DNA of 64,000 bases. Source: an uncultured Oscillospiraceae bacterium (GTDB lineage: Bacteria; Bacillota; Clostridia; Oscillospirales; Oscillospiraceae). Where the stretch lies: positions 1-64,000 of the forward strand of contig CAKTJX010000007.1 of assembly GCA_934569045.1 (NCBI GenBank), read 5' to 3'. The position numbers and the translations under genes are program-made. Shown piece after piece: positions 7,349 to 16,243 of the stretch (position 1 is the first letter of the stretch; each line of letters starts with the position of its first letter). Below the pieces are notes generated by a model. That model saw only the letters and a list, made by a program, of their open reading frames with translations, was not told the origin of the DNA and did no database searches.

Positions 7349-8728
7349 TCAGGTCAGCGTATGAATCCAGCTTCCCTTTTTCAGCATGCCGTAGCCCACA
7401 ACGCACTTGAGCACATCCGGCAGCTGGCACAGGGCGTACAGCGGCAGGATGGGCAGGGCGGTAAAGCGGCTCAGGCAGAAGGCCAGGGACACGCCACAGA
7501 CCCACATGAACACGCTGTCAAACAGAAAGGTGATAAAGGTCTTTCCGCCGGAACGCAGGGTGAAGTAGGTGGCGTTGGCGAAGGACTGGAAGGGCATCAC
7601 CATAGCGCTGATCAGGATTAGATCCTGGGCCAGCTGCCGGACGGCAGGGGTGGTGTTGTAAATCGCTGGGAAGGCCCCGGAGCCTAGAGCCATCAGCAGG
7701 CCAAAGCAGGTGCCGGAGGCCACGGAGAAGGCCACCAGCTTCCGGTTGGTATCCCGCAGCTCCGGCTCCGTGTGGCCCGCCCCCAGCATCTGGCCCATCA
7801 GGATGCCGACGCTGACGCCCAGGGACTGATACACCACACCGGCAAGGTTGCCCAGGGTGGAGGAGATATTCATGGCGGGCACCACATTCAGGCCGCAGGT
7901 GGAATAGCACTGGTTCATGGTCGCCACGCCCATGGACCACAGCAGCTCATTGAGCAGCAGCGGCATCCCGGTGACCACAATGTTTCTCAGCAGAGGCCCG
8001 GGGATTGCCAAAGAGCGGTAGGCCCCCCGGATAAAGGGGTGCTTGGCCCCGTTCCGATGGGTCCACCCGGCAACCAGAAGGAGCTCTGCATAACGGGAGA
8101 TCACCGTAGCCAGCGCCGCGCCCCGGACGCCCATGGCAGGAGCCCCGAAGTGGCCGAAGATGAATACATAATTGAGCAATAGATTCACCGCCACCGCCAG
8201 AACCCCCGCCACCATAGGCACAAAGGTCTCGCCGCACTCCTTCAGGGTGCTGGCGTAGGCATTGCACAGGGCGAAGGGCAGCAGCCCCCAGAGCATCACC
8301 AGCAGGTAATCCCAGCCAAAGGACAGCACCTGGGCCGCGTCCCGGGCATCCCCCTCGCCTGTGAGATACAGCCGGATTAACCCCTGCCCATTCAGCGCAA
8401 ACAGGCAGCCCGCCCCCAGGGCCAGGGCCGTACAGATCAGCAGCTTAAACCGGAAGGTGTGGCGTACACCCTCGGCGTCCCGGCTGCCATGGAACTGGGC
8501 CGTAAAAATTCCCGCGCCGGAGCTGGCACCGAAAATACACAGGTTGAATACAAAAATCAGCTGGTTCACAATGGAAACGCCGCTCATGGGCAGGGTGCCC
8601 ATCTGGCCTACCATGATGTTGTCCAGCAGAGACACAAAGTTCGTAATTCCACTTTGAATAATAATGGGCACCGCGATCTGAAATACCTTCTTATAGAACG
8701 CCCGGTCCCCAATGAATCTGCGCAGCAT
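7349..8728 (-). CDS. MATE family multidrug/metabolite exporter (1)
   Basis: 459 residues from the ATG at 8728 (MLRRFIGDRAFYKK), with AAGGAGG upstream; frames extending further are antisense shadow of nagA. Twelve hydrophobic segments in two six-helix halves. The first half starts IAVPIIIQSGI...DNIMVGQMG, the typical MATE opening, and the second half shows GMPLLLNELLWSMG. It should be a Na+- or H+-driven exporter of cationic or small organic compounds. One of three MATE genes in the first 30 kb; all three are clearly different from each other. It follows the nagA terminator, so it probably has its own promoter. Confidence 0.9.
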   Translation of the reverse strand: MLRRFIGDRAFYKKVFQIAVPIIIQSGITNFVSLLDNIMVGQMGTLPMSGVSIVNQLIFVFNLCIFGASSGAGIFTAQFHGSRDAEGVRHTFRFKLLICTALALGAGCLFALNGQGLIRLYLTGEGDARDAAQVLSFGWDYLLVMLWGLLPFALCNAYASTLKECGETFVPMVAGVLAVAVNLLLNYVFIFGHFGAPAMGVRGAALATVISRYAELLLVAGWTHRNGAKHPFIRGAYRSLAIPGPLLRNIVVTGMPLLLNELLWSMGVATMNQCYSTCGLNVVPAMNISSTLGNLAGVVYQSLGVSVGILMGQMLGAGHTEPELRDTNRKLVAFSVASGTCFGLLMALGSGAFPAIYNTTPAVRQLAQDLILISAMVMPFQSFANATYFTLRSGGKTFITFLFDSVFMWVCGVSLAFCLSRFTALPILPLYALCQLPDVLKCVVGYGMLKKGSWIHTLT

Positions 8729-8770
8729 ACGGCCTCCTTGATATCGTAAAGAATGCATCTGAAAAGGACA

Positions 8771-8800
8771 CAATGCGGGCGTGAGTCCACGCCCGCATTG
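8771..8800 (-). terminator. Terminator of nagA
   Basis: A perfect 13-bp stem (8771-8783 with 8788-8800) and a 4-base loop, just after the nagA stop. Confidence 0.85.
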
Positions 8801-8822
8801 ACATTGCTTGGGTAGAAATGTC

Positions 8823-9953
8823 TTACAGCTTCTCGCCGCCCAGGTAGACCTGCATGGAGGAGTAGTCCGGCGCGCAGACCAGGAAGTCCGCGGCCTTGCC
8901 CTGGGCAATGGAGCCCACCTCCTGCTCCGCGCCGATGGCGCAGGCGGGGTTGTAGGTGGCGGCACGCACCGCGTCCTCTTCCTTCACGCCCCAAGAGATC
9001 ACGTTGGTCAGGCAGGTCCACATATTGGTGGCAGAGCAGGCAATGGTGCCGTCAGCCAGCTTGGCCACGCCGTCCCGGAGCCAGCAGTCCTGGCCGCCCA
9101 GCTGGAACTGGGTGCCCTCCGGCATACCGGCGCAGCGGCCGGAATCGGAGATCAGGCACATCCGGCTGCCGCCGAACATGGAGAAAGCCAGCCGCACAGA
9201 GGCGGGGTGCACATGGTAGCCGTCGCAGATCAGCTCCGCGCTGACGCTGGGGTTCTCCACCGCGGCGGGAATCACACCGGGCGCCCGATGGGAGATAGCG
9301 GGCATGGCGTTGTACAGGTGGGTCAGATGGGTGGCACCCGCATCGAACACGGCCTTGGCATGGTCATAGTCGGAATCGGTGTGGGCCACGGATACGGCGC
9401 AGAGCTTGCTGGCCTGCTCGGTGAACTCCTTGGCGCCGGGCAGCTCCGGGGCCACGTCCACGATCTTCACCAGACCGCCGCAGTCCTCCCACAGCTTCTT
9501 GAAGCCCGCAAAATCCGGGTTCTTCAGATAGTCGGGGTTCTGGGCGCCGCGCTTCTTGTAGGAGAAGTAGGGGCCCTCCATCTGAATGCCCCGCAGCACG
9601 CTGAGACCCTTGGGGGCCTCCTGCTTCAGCTGCACCGCCGTGGCAAAGGCCTTGGCCAGCACATCGTAGGGCAGGGTCATGGAGGCGGGGGCGAAGGAAG
9701 TCACGCCGTGCCGGGCATAGAAGGCGGCCATCTTCTTCAGGCCCTCATAGTCGCCGTCGGAGAAGTCCGCGCCGGAATTGCCGTGGCTGTGAATCTCCAC
9801 CAGGCCGGGGATCACGGTCGCGCCCTGGAGATCAACGGCATCGGCAGGCACATTTTCCGGCAGAATCTGGCCGAAGCGGCCGTTTACCACCTCAAAAGCG
9901 CCGGTATGGAACTGGAAATCAGAGCAGAAAATACGCGCGTTCTTGTAAAACAT
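8823..9953 (-). CDS. nagA: N-acetylglucosamine-6-phosphate deacetylase
   Basis: 376 residues from the ATG at 9953, with GAGAGGAG upstream. Metal and substrate motifs are in order: EIHSHGNSGADF (HxH site), QMEGPYFS, HLYNAMPAISHRAPG, ICDGYHVHP and LISDSG. It removes acetate from GlcNAc-6-P to give GlcN-6-P and channels amino sugars or recycled peptidoglycan into glycolysis. No nagB or nagE is next to it. The nearby GH25 lysozyme and GH3 lipoprotein fit a cell-wall recycling theme, but this is loose context. Confidence 0.95.
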   Translation of the reverse strand: MFYKNARIFCSDFQFHTGAFEVVNGRFGQILPENVPADAVDLQGATVIPGLVEIHSHGNSGADFSDGDYEGLKKMAAFYARHGVTSFAPASMTLPYDVLAKAFATAVQLKQEAPKGLSVLRGIQMEGPYFSYKKRGAQNPDYLKNPDFAGFKKLWEDCGGLVKIVDVAPELPGAKEFTEQASKLCAVSVAHTDSDYDHAKAVFDAGATHLTHLYNAMPAISHRAPGVIPAAVENPSVSAELICDGYHVHPASVRLAFSMFGGSRMCLISDSGRCAGMPEGTQFQLGGQDCWLRDGVAKLADGTIACSATNMWTCLTNVISWGVKEEDAVRAATYNPACAIGAEQEVGSIAQGKAADFLVCAPDYSSMQVYLGGEKL

Positions 9954-9996
9954 AGAAGACGACTCCTCTCGGAATAGATAATATTTTGGTAAAGTC

Positions 9997-10025
9997 ATAG
10001 TATCATGTCCGAACCTGGAATGCAA
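9997..10025 (-). promoter_or_regulatory. Promoter of nagA
   Basis: Minus strand TTGCAT (10020-10025), 17 bases, TACTAT (9997-10002). Confidence 0.6.
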
Positions 10026-10076
10026 TTCCATTTTCAATTCTTTTCTGACCATTTTCTCGCATTCCCGTTTGGACTC

Positions 10077-10625
10077 TTATGGTACTCTTGCCATCAGCGC
10101 GCCGCCGTGGTCCTTCAGCCATTGCAGGCTCTCCCGGTAGTTTGGCTTTTCCCGCGCCACCTCCTGCCAGAAGGCGGCAGAGTGGTTCATCTGCTTCCGG
10201 TGGGCCAGCTCGTGGACCACCACATAGTCGAGAACCTCCTTTGGGGCCAGGGCCAGCAGGCAGTTGAAATTCAGATTTCCCTGGGCAGAGCAGCTGCCCC
10301 AGCGGCTTTTCTGGCAGCGGATGGTCACCCGGCCATAGGTAACCCCCATGTGGGCCGCGTGGCGGTGCAGGCTCTCATAGATCGGCCCCTCGGCCAGATT
10401 CTTTAAGGTTTCCAACGCCGCCTCGTCCAGCAGCGCCGCCTGCCCCTGGGCCCGGTCCTTCAGCACCTGCTCCCGGTGAACCGCGATCCAGTCCGCTTTT
10501 TCCCGGAGAAAAGCCTCAATCTCCCGCTGAGGATAGCCCAGGGGCGCCCGCACATCCAGGTTTCCCTCGGGGGTAATGCGCACAGAGAGGCTCTTGCGCC
10601 GGGAGCGGGTAATTTTAATGTCCAT
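10077..10625 (-). CDS. YgjP-type (DUF45) zinc metallopeptidase-like protein
   Basis: 182 residues. The HELAHRKQMNHS segment around residue 125 is the gluzincin-like HExxH site of the YgjP/WLM family, with a further His nearby as third ligand. The N-terminal part (ITRSRRKSLSVRITPEGNLDVRAP) is the conserved family opening. The start ATG at 10625 lies inside the end of the upstream amidohydrolase gene (11-base overlap), so the two are coupled. The biological role of the family is not known. Confidence 0.88.
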   Translation of the reverse strand: MDIKITRSRRKSLSVRITPEGNLDVRAPLGYPQREIEAFLREKADWIAVHREQVLKDRAQGQAALLDEAALETLKNLAEGPIYESLHRHAAHMGVTYGRVTIRCQKSRWGSCSAQGNLNFNCLLALAPKEVLDYVVVHELAHRKQMNHSAAFWQEVAREKPNYRESLQWLKDHGGALMARVP

Positions 10626-11478
10626 AGACAAACCGCCGCTCCACTTCCTCGCCGCCCCGCCGGAGCATTTCTCCACAGTCCTTCCCCAGGGCCTGCTCCA
10701 GCAGCGCGTATTCCGTCAGGCTCCCATGGGGCACGGCCCAGGCCCCCGCGTCGGTTCCGGGGGCAATCCGGCCACCCAAGGCAGCAAAGACCCCGGTATT
10801 CTCCATGGCGCTTTCCAGAATTTTTTCCACGGCTGCCTCCTCAAACCGTCCCCTGCCCCGGAGGTTTCCAATGGTAGACAGGGTGGGTACCCAGATAACC
10901 CCGTTTTCCGCCATAGCGGCCAGGGTCTCATCCTTCAGATAGGCCCCGTGCTCGATGGAATCCACCCCGGCCTCCGCGGCAGCCAGCACCGTCTCGGCCC
11001 CGTTGGCGTGGGCCATCACCGCAAAGCCGGAATCCTTGGCTATGTGGATGATCTCCCGGATGATCTTCGGGTCCAGCCCCGGCTCCGTCAGCACCCCGAA
11101 TCGGTCAAAGTCCATGAGGCCAGAGATCATCAGCTTGATAAAATCCGCCCCCTGGGCCTTGCGTTTTTCCACAAGGGCTGTGAATTCTTTAAGGTCACCG
11201 TATTTTTCTCCGATGAAGCCCCCGTAGTGCCCCGCCATGCACAGCGGTGCGCAGGGGGTCACATAGTGAATCCCGTACTCCGAGGCCAGAGACCGGGCAA
11301 GCAGCCCCACGCCCCACTTGTCCCCGCCGTCCCGGAGATAGGCAAAGCCCAGACTGCGGTAGGCTGCGAGATTCTCCCGGATCACGGTCTCCTGGGCCCT
11401 ATCCCGGTGCCGCGCGATGGCGGTGCGCCAGTCTGCCCCGTCCAGCACCATGTGAATATGGCAGTCGTATCTGACCAT
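10615..11478 (-). CDS. Amidohydrolase family protein (imidazolonepropionase-like)
   Basis: 287 residues from the ATG at 11478. The metal-binding set of a cyclic amidohydrolase is complete: HIH near residue 7, a Lys in FIKLMISG, MAHANG, SIEHG and a final PGTDAG Asp. It should hydrolyse a cyclic amide or peptide-like bond; many relatives are prolidase-like or act on small cyclic metabolites. It starts five bases after the MATE exporter stops and overlaps the YgjP gene. The transporter and hydrolase may therefore handle a related compound. Substrate unknown. Confidence 0.82.
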   Translation of the reverse strand: MVRYDCHIHMVLDGADWRTAIARHRDRAQETVIRENLAAYRSLGFAYLRDGGDKWGVGLLARSLASEYGIHYVTPCAPLCMAGHYGGFIGEKYGDLKEFTALVEKRKAQGADFIKLMISGLMDFDRFGVLTEPGLDPKIIREIIHIAKDSGFAVMAHANGAETVLAAAEAGVDSIEHGAYLKDETLAAMAENGVIWVPTLSTIGNLRGRGRFEEAAVEKILESAMENTGVFAALGGRIAPGTDAGAWAVPHGSLTEYALLEQALGKDCGEMLRRGGEEVERRFVYGH

Positions 11479-11483
11479 GGCGT

Positions 11484-12827
11484 TTACCCCAGATATCCGT
11501 ACCGCTTCCGGCCCCAGAGGACGAAAGCAAGGCTTACCAGCAGGGCGCAGAGCTCCGCCGCGAAGGTGGCGAACCACACCCCGTTGACCCCGATTATGCG
11601 GGGCAGCAGCAGCACCGCGCCGATCTGGAATACCAGGGTCCGGGCAAAGGAAATGGCGGCGGAAACCATGCCGTTGTTCAGCGCCGTAAAGAGAGAGGAG
11701 GCGAAGATATTCAGCCCCGTGCACAGAAACGCCAGGCTGTACAGCCGGAAGGCCTCATAGGTCAGATGGTAGAGTCCCTCGTCATAGCCCACAAAGAGCT
11801 TCGCCAGAGGCTTTGCCAGCGCCAGGGCGGAGGCCGTCATGGCAACGCCGAGAACAAGCATCAGAATGGTGCTTTTCCGGAACATATTGCGCAGCTCCCC
11901 CTGGTTTTCCGCGCCGAAATGGAAGCTGATAATGGGAGAGGAACCGATGGAATAGCCCACGAAAATCGCCACAAAGATAAAGCTCACATACATCATCACG
12001 CCGTAGGCAGAGACACCATCCTCCCCCAGGAAGGCCAGCAGCTGGAAATTGTACACCATGGCCACCACAGAGCCGGAGATATTGCTCATGAGCTCGGAAG
12101 CACCGTTGCCGCAGGCCTGGAGCAGCGGGGCTGCCTCCAGCTTTGTCAGCTTCAGGTGCAGGGCCGTGCCGTTCTTAGGATTCAGGAAGAAGATCAGCGG
12201 AATCAGGCCGCCGATGGTCTGGCTCAGGCCTGTGGCCAGGGCCGCGCCGGCCAGTCCCCAGCGCAGCGCTCCCACCAGCAGGGCATCCAGCACCATGTTG
12301 GTAACCCCGGCGGACACCGTGGCAATGAGCCCCAGCCGTGGCTTCTCCGCGGCAATCAGGAAGCTCTGGAAGACATTTTGCAGCATGAACGCCACATTAA
12401 AGGCGATGACGATGCGGCCATAGAGCACGCAGTCCGGGATCATCTCCTCGGTCGCGCCCAGAAATCTCGCAATTGGCTCCATGAAGAGCAGGCCGATGGC
12501 CATGAGCACCAGGCCCAGGAGCACCGTCAGCTCCACCATCATGGAGAAATACCGCTGAGCCTTCTTCTGATCCCCGGCCCCTAAGCAGCGGGACACCAGG
12601 GCCGTGCCGCCGGTGCCGATCATAAAGCCCATGCCCCCCAGAATCATCAGGAAGGGCCAGATCAGGTTCAGCGCCGCAAAGGCGGTTTTGCCCGCGTAGT
12701 TCGAGATAAAGAAGCCGTCCACCACACTGTAGATGGAGGTAAACACCATCATGGCAATGGAGGGCAGCGTGAAGCGGAACAGCTTTCCATAGGTAAAGTG
12801 GTCCGAAAGCTGAATTTGTTGTTTCAT
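11484..12827 (-). CDS. MATE family exporter (2)
   Basis: 447 residues from the ATG at 12827, with AAAGGATC upstream. Twelve hydrophobic segments. The first helix region (YGKLFRFTLPSIAMMVFTSIYSVVDGFFISNYAG) is characteristic of the DinF/NorM-like MATE group of Firmicutes. First gene of a three-gene run with the amidohydrolase and YgjP protein. A GH25 gene lies upstream, separated by a hairpin. Confidence 0.9.
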   Translation of the reverse strand: MKQQIQLSDHFTYGKLFRFTLPSIAMMVFTSIYSVVDGFFISNYAGKTAFAALNLIWPFLMILGGMGFMIGTGGTALVSRCLGAGDQKKAQRYFSMMVELTVLLGLVLMAIGLLFMEPIARFLGATEEMIPDCVLYGRIVIAFNVAFMLQNVFQSFLIAAEKPRLGLIATVSAGVTNMVLDALLVGALRWGLAGAALATGLSQTIGGLIPLIFFLNPKNGTALHLKLTKLEAAPLLQACGNGASELMSNISGSVVAMVYNFQLLAFLGEDGVSAYGVMMYVSFIFVAIFVGYSIGSSPIISFHFGAENQGELRNMFRKSTILMLVLGVAMTASALALAKPLAKLFVGYDEGLYHLTYEAFRLYSLAFLCTGLNIFASSLFTALNNGMVSAAISFARTLVFQIGAVLLLPRIIGVNGVWFATFAAELCALLVSLAFVLWGRKRYGYLG

Positions 12828-12848
12828 TTTGATCCTTTCTTTACAATG

Positions 12849-12871
12849 CCCCTGCGCCAATGGCGCAGGGG
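12849..12871 (-). terminator. Hairpin after the GH25 gene
   Basis: A perfect 10-bp GC-rich stem with a 3-base loop (12849-12858 and 12862-12871). There is no strong T-run, so termination may be partial and MATE (2) could also be read from upstream. Confidence 0.65.
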
Positions 12872-12877
12872 TAGGTG

Positions 12878-14407
12878 TTATTTTACTTCGTTGAGGTATC
12901 GTGTAATGCAGTACAGGGTCTGCCCGTTGTATTCCACCCGGGACCAGCCCACATCCCGGTTGATGCCGGTGCGGTGAACCGTGTCCTTGTCCGTGATGGT
13001 GGCGGCCACTACGCAGTCCGGGTCCTCCACGGAGGGCAGGGTCCGCAGGTTGACCTTCTCCTTGGGGGTTACATAGTCATCCATGTCCTCAAACTGGGTT
13101 TTGATCTCCCCGCTGTCCTGCTCAATGGTGTTGCCGCTTCCGTCCACCATTTCCAGGTAGCTGGACACGGCATAGCAGACCGTATTGTTGTATTCCAGGC
13201 GGGACCAGCCGTTGGCGCTGATGCCGGTGCGGCGGGCTATGTCGCCGTTTTTGAGCACCGCCACAATCTGAGAATCCTCACTCTCCACCGAGGGGATGGA
13301 CCGCAGATTCACCTCCACCTTGGCGGTAACCTGGTCGTTGGCGCTGTCAAACTGGGTTTGCAGGCCGCCCTCCTGCTGGGCCTTGGCGGGATCGTAGTTG
13401 AGGTCCGTGGTCAGGAAATTGGATACGGCATAGCATGTTTGTCCGTTGTATTCCAGACGGGACCAGCCGCTGGGGCTGGTGGCCGTCCGCAGGGCGGTGT
13501 CGCCGTTGAGCAGCGTAAAGAGCACCACGCTGTCCTCCCCCTGGTCCGGGATACTGCGCAGATTGGTTTTCTCCTTGGCGGTGACGGTCTCCTCCACCTC
13601 CGTAAAGCTCATCAGTGCCTCCGGGTCCGGGCCCACCTCCTCCGGGGGCTCGGAATCCCGGGCGGGCTCGATGCCATCGTAGCCAAAATAGGCCAGGTTC
13701 AGGTCAATGGGCTGGCTCAGCCCGGTGATCAGGGCGCTTTTGGTATACTGCCACATATCATGCTTGCCGGTATAGCTGGAGGCATGGGTCTGGGGATAGG
13801 GCTGGGCCGGATACTGGGCCACCCAGATTTTGTAGTGCTTCTCGATGCGCTCCGTCTCCCAGCGGTCCTCCAGCTCGCTTTTGGAGGCATAGAACATGCC
13901 CCGGTAGCCCAGCTTTTCAATGGCTTTCAAAAAGGCCAGGGCAATGTCTGTCCGCTCCGTCTTAGTCAAATTCTTCTGGCGGCTGTCCTCCTCGTCAAAG
14001 CCCTCGCAGTCAAAGACAATGGGGTAGGTGATGGGGTACTTCGCCACCAGATCCGCCACCCACTGGGCCTCTTCCCGGGCCTCCTCCACGCTGACGGCGG
14101 TGGAGAAGAAATAGCCGCCCATGGGAAGCCCAGCCTTGCTGCCCTCCTGGAGATTGTACCGGGCGTTGGTGTCCTCTACGATCACCCCGTCCCGGGCTGT
14201 CCGGTAGCCCAGCCGCACCATGCCAAACTTGGCCCCGGCCCCCTGAAGCGCCACCCAGTCGATGGTCCCCTGGTATTTTGCCACGTCCACACCTAAGTAA
14301 ACGCCCGCAACCTCCTTCGTCTGGAACTTCCCGCCGCAGCCGGTCAGTCCCAGCAGAAGCGCCCCCGCCAGAAGGGTAGACAGGAGGCGGTTTAATTTCT
14401 TTGTCAT
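12878..14407 (-). CDS. GH25 lysozyme lipoprotein with three SH3-like repeats
   Basis: 509 residues from the ATG at 14407. The order is a lipoprotein signal with lipobox LGLTGC (residues about 19-24), then a GH25 muramidase domain (GVDVAKYQGTIDW; FDCEGFDEEDS, with the catalytic acidic pair; a final D-N/L-A strand). Three bacterial SH3 repeats of about 65 residues follow. Each SH3 repeat has the pattern VNLRSIPS-E-S..., LKNGD.A-RTGIS-NGWSRLEYNG--CYAVS. It should cleave the glycan backbone of peptidoglycan from the outside of the membrane, with the repeats binding the wall. Some 5' sequence upstream reads in frame but has no ribosome site and lies across the promoter. Confidence 0.9.
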   Translation of the reverse strand: MTKKLNRLLSTLLAGALLLGLTGCGGKFQTKEVAGVYLGVDVAKYQGTIDWVALQGAGAKFGMVRLGYRTARDGVIVEDTNARYNLQEGSKAGLPMGGYFFSTAVSVEEAREEAQWVADLVAKYPITYPIVFDCEGFDEEDSRQKNLTKTERTDIALAFLKAIEKLGYRGMFYASKSELEDRWETERIEKHYKIWVAQYPAQPYPQTHASSYTGKHDMWQYTKSALITGLSQPIDLNLAYFGYDGIEPARDSEPPEEVGPDPEALMSFTEVEETVTAKEKTNLRSIPDQGEDSVVLFTLLNGDTALRTATSPSGWSRLEYNGQTCYAVSNFLTTDLNYDPAKAQQEGGLQTQFDSANDQVTAKVEVNLRSIPSVESEDSQIVAVLKNGDIARRTGISANGWSRLEYNNTVCYAVSSYLEMVDGSGNTIEQDSGEIKTQFEDMDDYVTPKEKVNLRTLPSVEDPDCVVAATITDKDTVHRTGINRDVGWSRVEYNGQTLYCITRYLNEVK

Positions 14408-14458
14408 ATCTTTATTTCCTCTCTTTGGGAACTTTGGGTTTCCATTCAGCTCCCGCCT

Positions 14459-14487
14459 ATCATACCACATCTCCCCCATTTCGTAAA
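14459..14487 (-). promoter_or_regulatory. Promoter of the GH25 gene
   Basis: Minus strand TTTACG (14482-14487), 17 bases, TATGAT (14459-14464). Confidence 0.7.
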
Positions 14488-14506
14488 GCGGCGGATTCCG
14501 GGAAGT

Positions 14507-14563
14507 TTGTTCATAAGTTGTTCTTAATTCATTCAGATTGGTTTCAGCTTTGCTTTCTATAAT
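14507..14563 (+). promoter_or_regulatory. Tandem direct-repeat operator and -10 of the exporter operon
   Basis: Two adjacent 11-bp direct repeats, TTGTTCATAAG and TTGTTCTTAAT (14507-14528), stand one helical turn apart. They lie just upstream of where a -35 would be, with TATAAT at 14558-14563 but no recognisable -35. This is the usual layout for activation by an OmpR-type response regulator. Confidence 0.55.
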
Positions 14564-14598
14564 GAATGCAATTTCTATGGAAACCTGGAGGTATCCCA

Positions 14599-16233
14599 AT
14601 GGCCAAACCAACCAAAGCCCAGAAGCGGAAGAAAACCGTCCAGAGGGTCATCGCCATCCTTGCGGTGGTGCTGCTCCTTCTGCTGGCGGGGACGCTCTAT
14701 GTCCGCAGGCGGGTGCAGAAATCCGTCACCGCCCAGAGCGGCAGCAATATCAAGTCCGCCGCCGTCACCACTGGCTCCATCAAAGCCACCGTCTCCGGTT
14801 CCGGGACGCTGGAATGTGAGGATGTGGAGGACTTAACGGTGCCCAGCCCCGTGAAGATCGAAAAGCTCTATGTAGAGCAGGGCGACACCGTCACCAAGGG
14901 CACCCTGCTTGCCGGGGTGAACAGCAGCACCGTGCTCACCACCCTTTCCTCCGTGCAGGATTCCCTGGACGATCTGGATAAGCAGCTGCGCTCTGCCAGC
15001 AGCGACACCGTCAGCTCTTCCATTAAGGCCGGGGTTACCGGCCGGGTAAAGGCGGTTTACGCGGAAAAGGACGACAGCGTGGCAGACGTGATGTATGAGC
15101 ACGGCAGCCTGGCACTGCTTTCTTTGGATGGCTATCTGGCATTGGACATTGACGCCGGCAGCCTGACCCAGGGGGAAACCGTCACCGTCACCACCTCTGA
15201 CGGCAAAACCTGGGACGGCACGGTGGACACCGTCACCGCCTCCACCGCCACGGTTCTTTTGACCGATGACGGCCCCCTGATGGGGGATACTGCCAGGGTC
15301 GGCACCCAGGAGGGGACGCTCTATATCCACGCCCCCCTGAAAATCACGGGCTACGCCGGAACCGTCAGCTATGTCTCCGCCAAGGAGAACGCCAAAGTCT
15401 ATTCCAGCACCGAGCTCTTCGGACTGAAGGATACCTCCGATTCCGCCAAGTACGACCAGCTGCTGGAGCAGCGGGCGGACTACGAGGAGCTCTATCAGAA
15501 GCTGGTGAAGCTCTATAAGGACGGCGGCTTTGTGGCCGACCAGGACGGCACCGTTGAAACCCTTGTAGACCTGGACGATCTCACCCTGGGCACTGACGCT
15601 CTGACCGATACGGTGTTTGCCACCCTGGACCCGGGTGAAACCATGTCCGTCACCGTCTCTGTGGACGAAACCGACATTCTCTCCCTGGCCGTGGGCCAGG
15701 AGGTGGAGCTCACCGTGGAATCCGCGGGAGACGACACCTATACCGGCACCGTGGCCGAAATCGACACCACCGGCACCGGCGGCGCTTACTCCGCCAAGAT
15801 CACCCTGTCCAAGCAGAAGGGGATGCTCTCCGGCATGACCGCCAAGGCGGAGGTTACCATCCAGGGTGTGGAAAACGCCCTGCTGGTGCCCAATGATGCC
15901 ATCCGTAAGACCAGCACCACCGCCTATGTATACACCGCCTACGACAGCGAGACCGACACCCTGGGCGGCATGACCGAGGTGACCCTGGGTCTGACCAACG
16001 GCACCTATACGGAGGTCACCTCCGGCCTGAACGCCGGGGACACCGTGTACTATACCCCCAAGGAGCAGACCTTCACCTTCGGCGGCATGACCTTTACCAC
16101 CTCCGGGGATTTCTCCGCCATGGGCGGAGATATGGGCGGCGACAGAGGCTCCTTCCACGGCGGTGACCGCAGCGGCGGCCCCGGCGGCGACAGCGTCGAA
16201 ATGCCTGCCGGCATGCCCGGCATGGGCGGTTGA
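14599..16233 (+). CDS. HlyD/MacA-like membrane adaptor protein (1)
   Basis: 544 residues from the ATG at 14599, with GGAGG upstream. There is one N-terminal membrane anchor (about 17-38), then a lipoyl/barrel-sandwich half, a coiled hairpin (about 115-135 and 300-320), the second lipoyl half and a beta-barrel region with VVPNDAIRKT-like sequence. The C-terminal tail is rich in Gly, Asp and Met. Related to YknX of Bacillus and MacA; it would sit outside the membrane and join the ABC pair encoded next. Ten bases separate it from the ATPase gene. Confidence 0.85.
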   Translation: MAKPTKAQKRKKTVQRVIAILAVVLLLLLAGTLYVRRRVQKSVTAQSGSNIKSAAVTTGSIKATVSGSGTLECEDVEDLTVPSPVKIEKLYVEQGDTVTKGTLLAGVNSSTVLTTLSSVQDSLDDLDKQLRSASSDTVSSSIKAGVTGRVKAVYAEKDDSVADVMYEHGSLALLSLDGYLALDIDAGSLTQGETVTVTTSDGKTWDGTVDTVTASTATVLLTDDGPLMGDTARVGTQEGTLYIHAPLKITGYAGTVSYVSAKENAKVYSSTELFGLKDTSDSAKYDQLLEQRADYEELYQKLVKLYKDGGFVADQDGTVETLVDLDDLTLGTDALTDTVFATLDPGETMSVTVSVDETDILSLAVGQEVELTVESAGDDTYTGTVAEIDTTGTGGAYSAKITLSKQKGMLSGMTAKAEVTIQGVENALLVPNDAIRKTSTTAYVYTAYDSETDTLGGMTEVTLGLTNGTYTEVTSGLNAGDTVYYTPKEQTFTFGGMTFTTSGDFSAMGGDMGGDRGSFHGGDRSGGPGGDSVEMPAGMPGMGG

Positions 16234-16243
16234 GGAGGCACCT

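Noticed and set aside
8729..8965. Longer N-terminus for MATE (1)
   Set aside because: The extra residues are Pro/Arg/Ser-rich and lie over the nagA end and its terminator. The ATG at 8728 has a full ribosome site.
12848..12871. Riboswitch before MATE (2)
   Set aside because: Only one simple hairpin is present between the GH25 stop and MATE (2); there is no conserved aptamer sequence.
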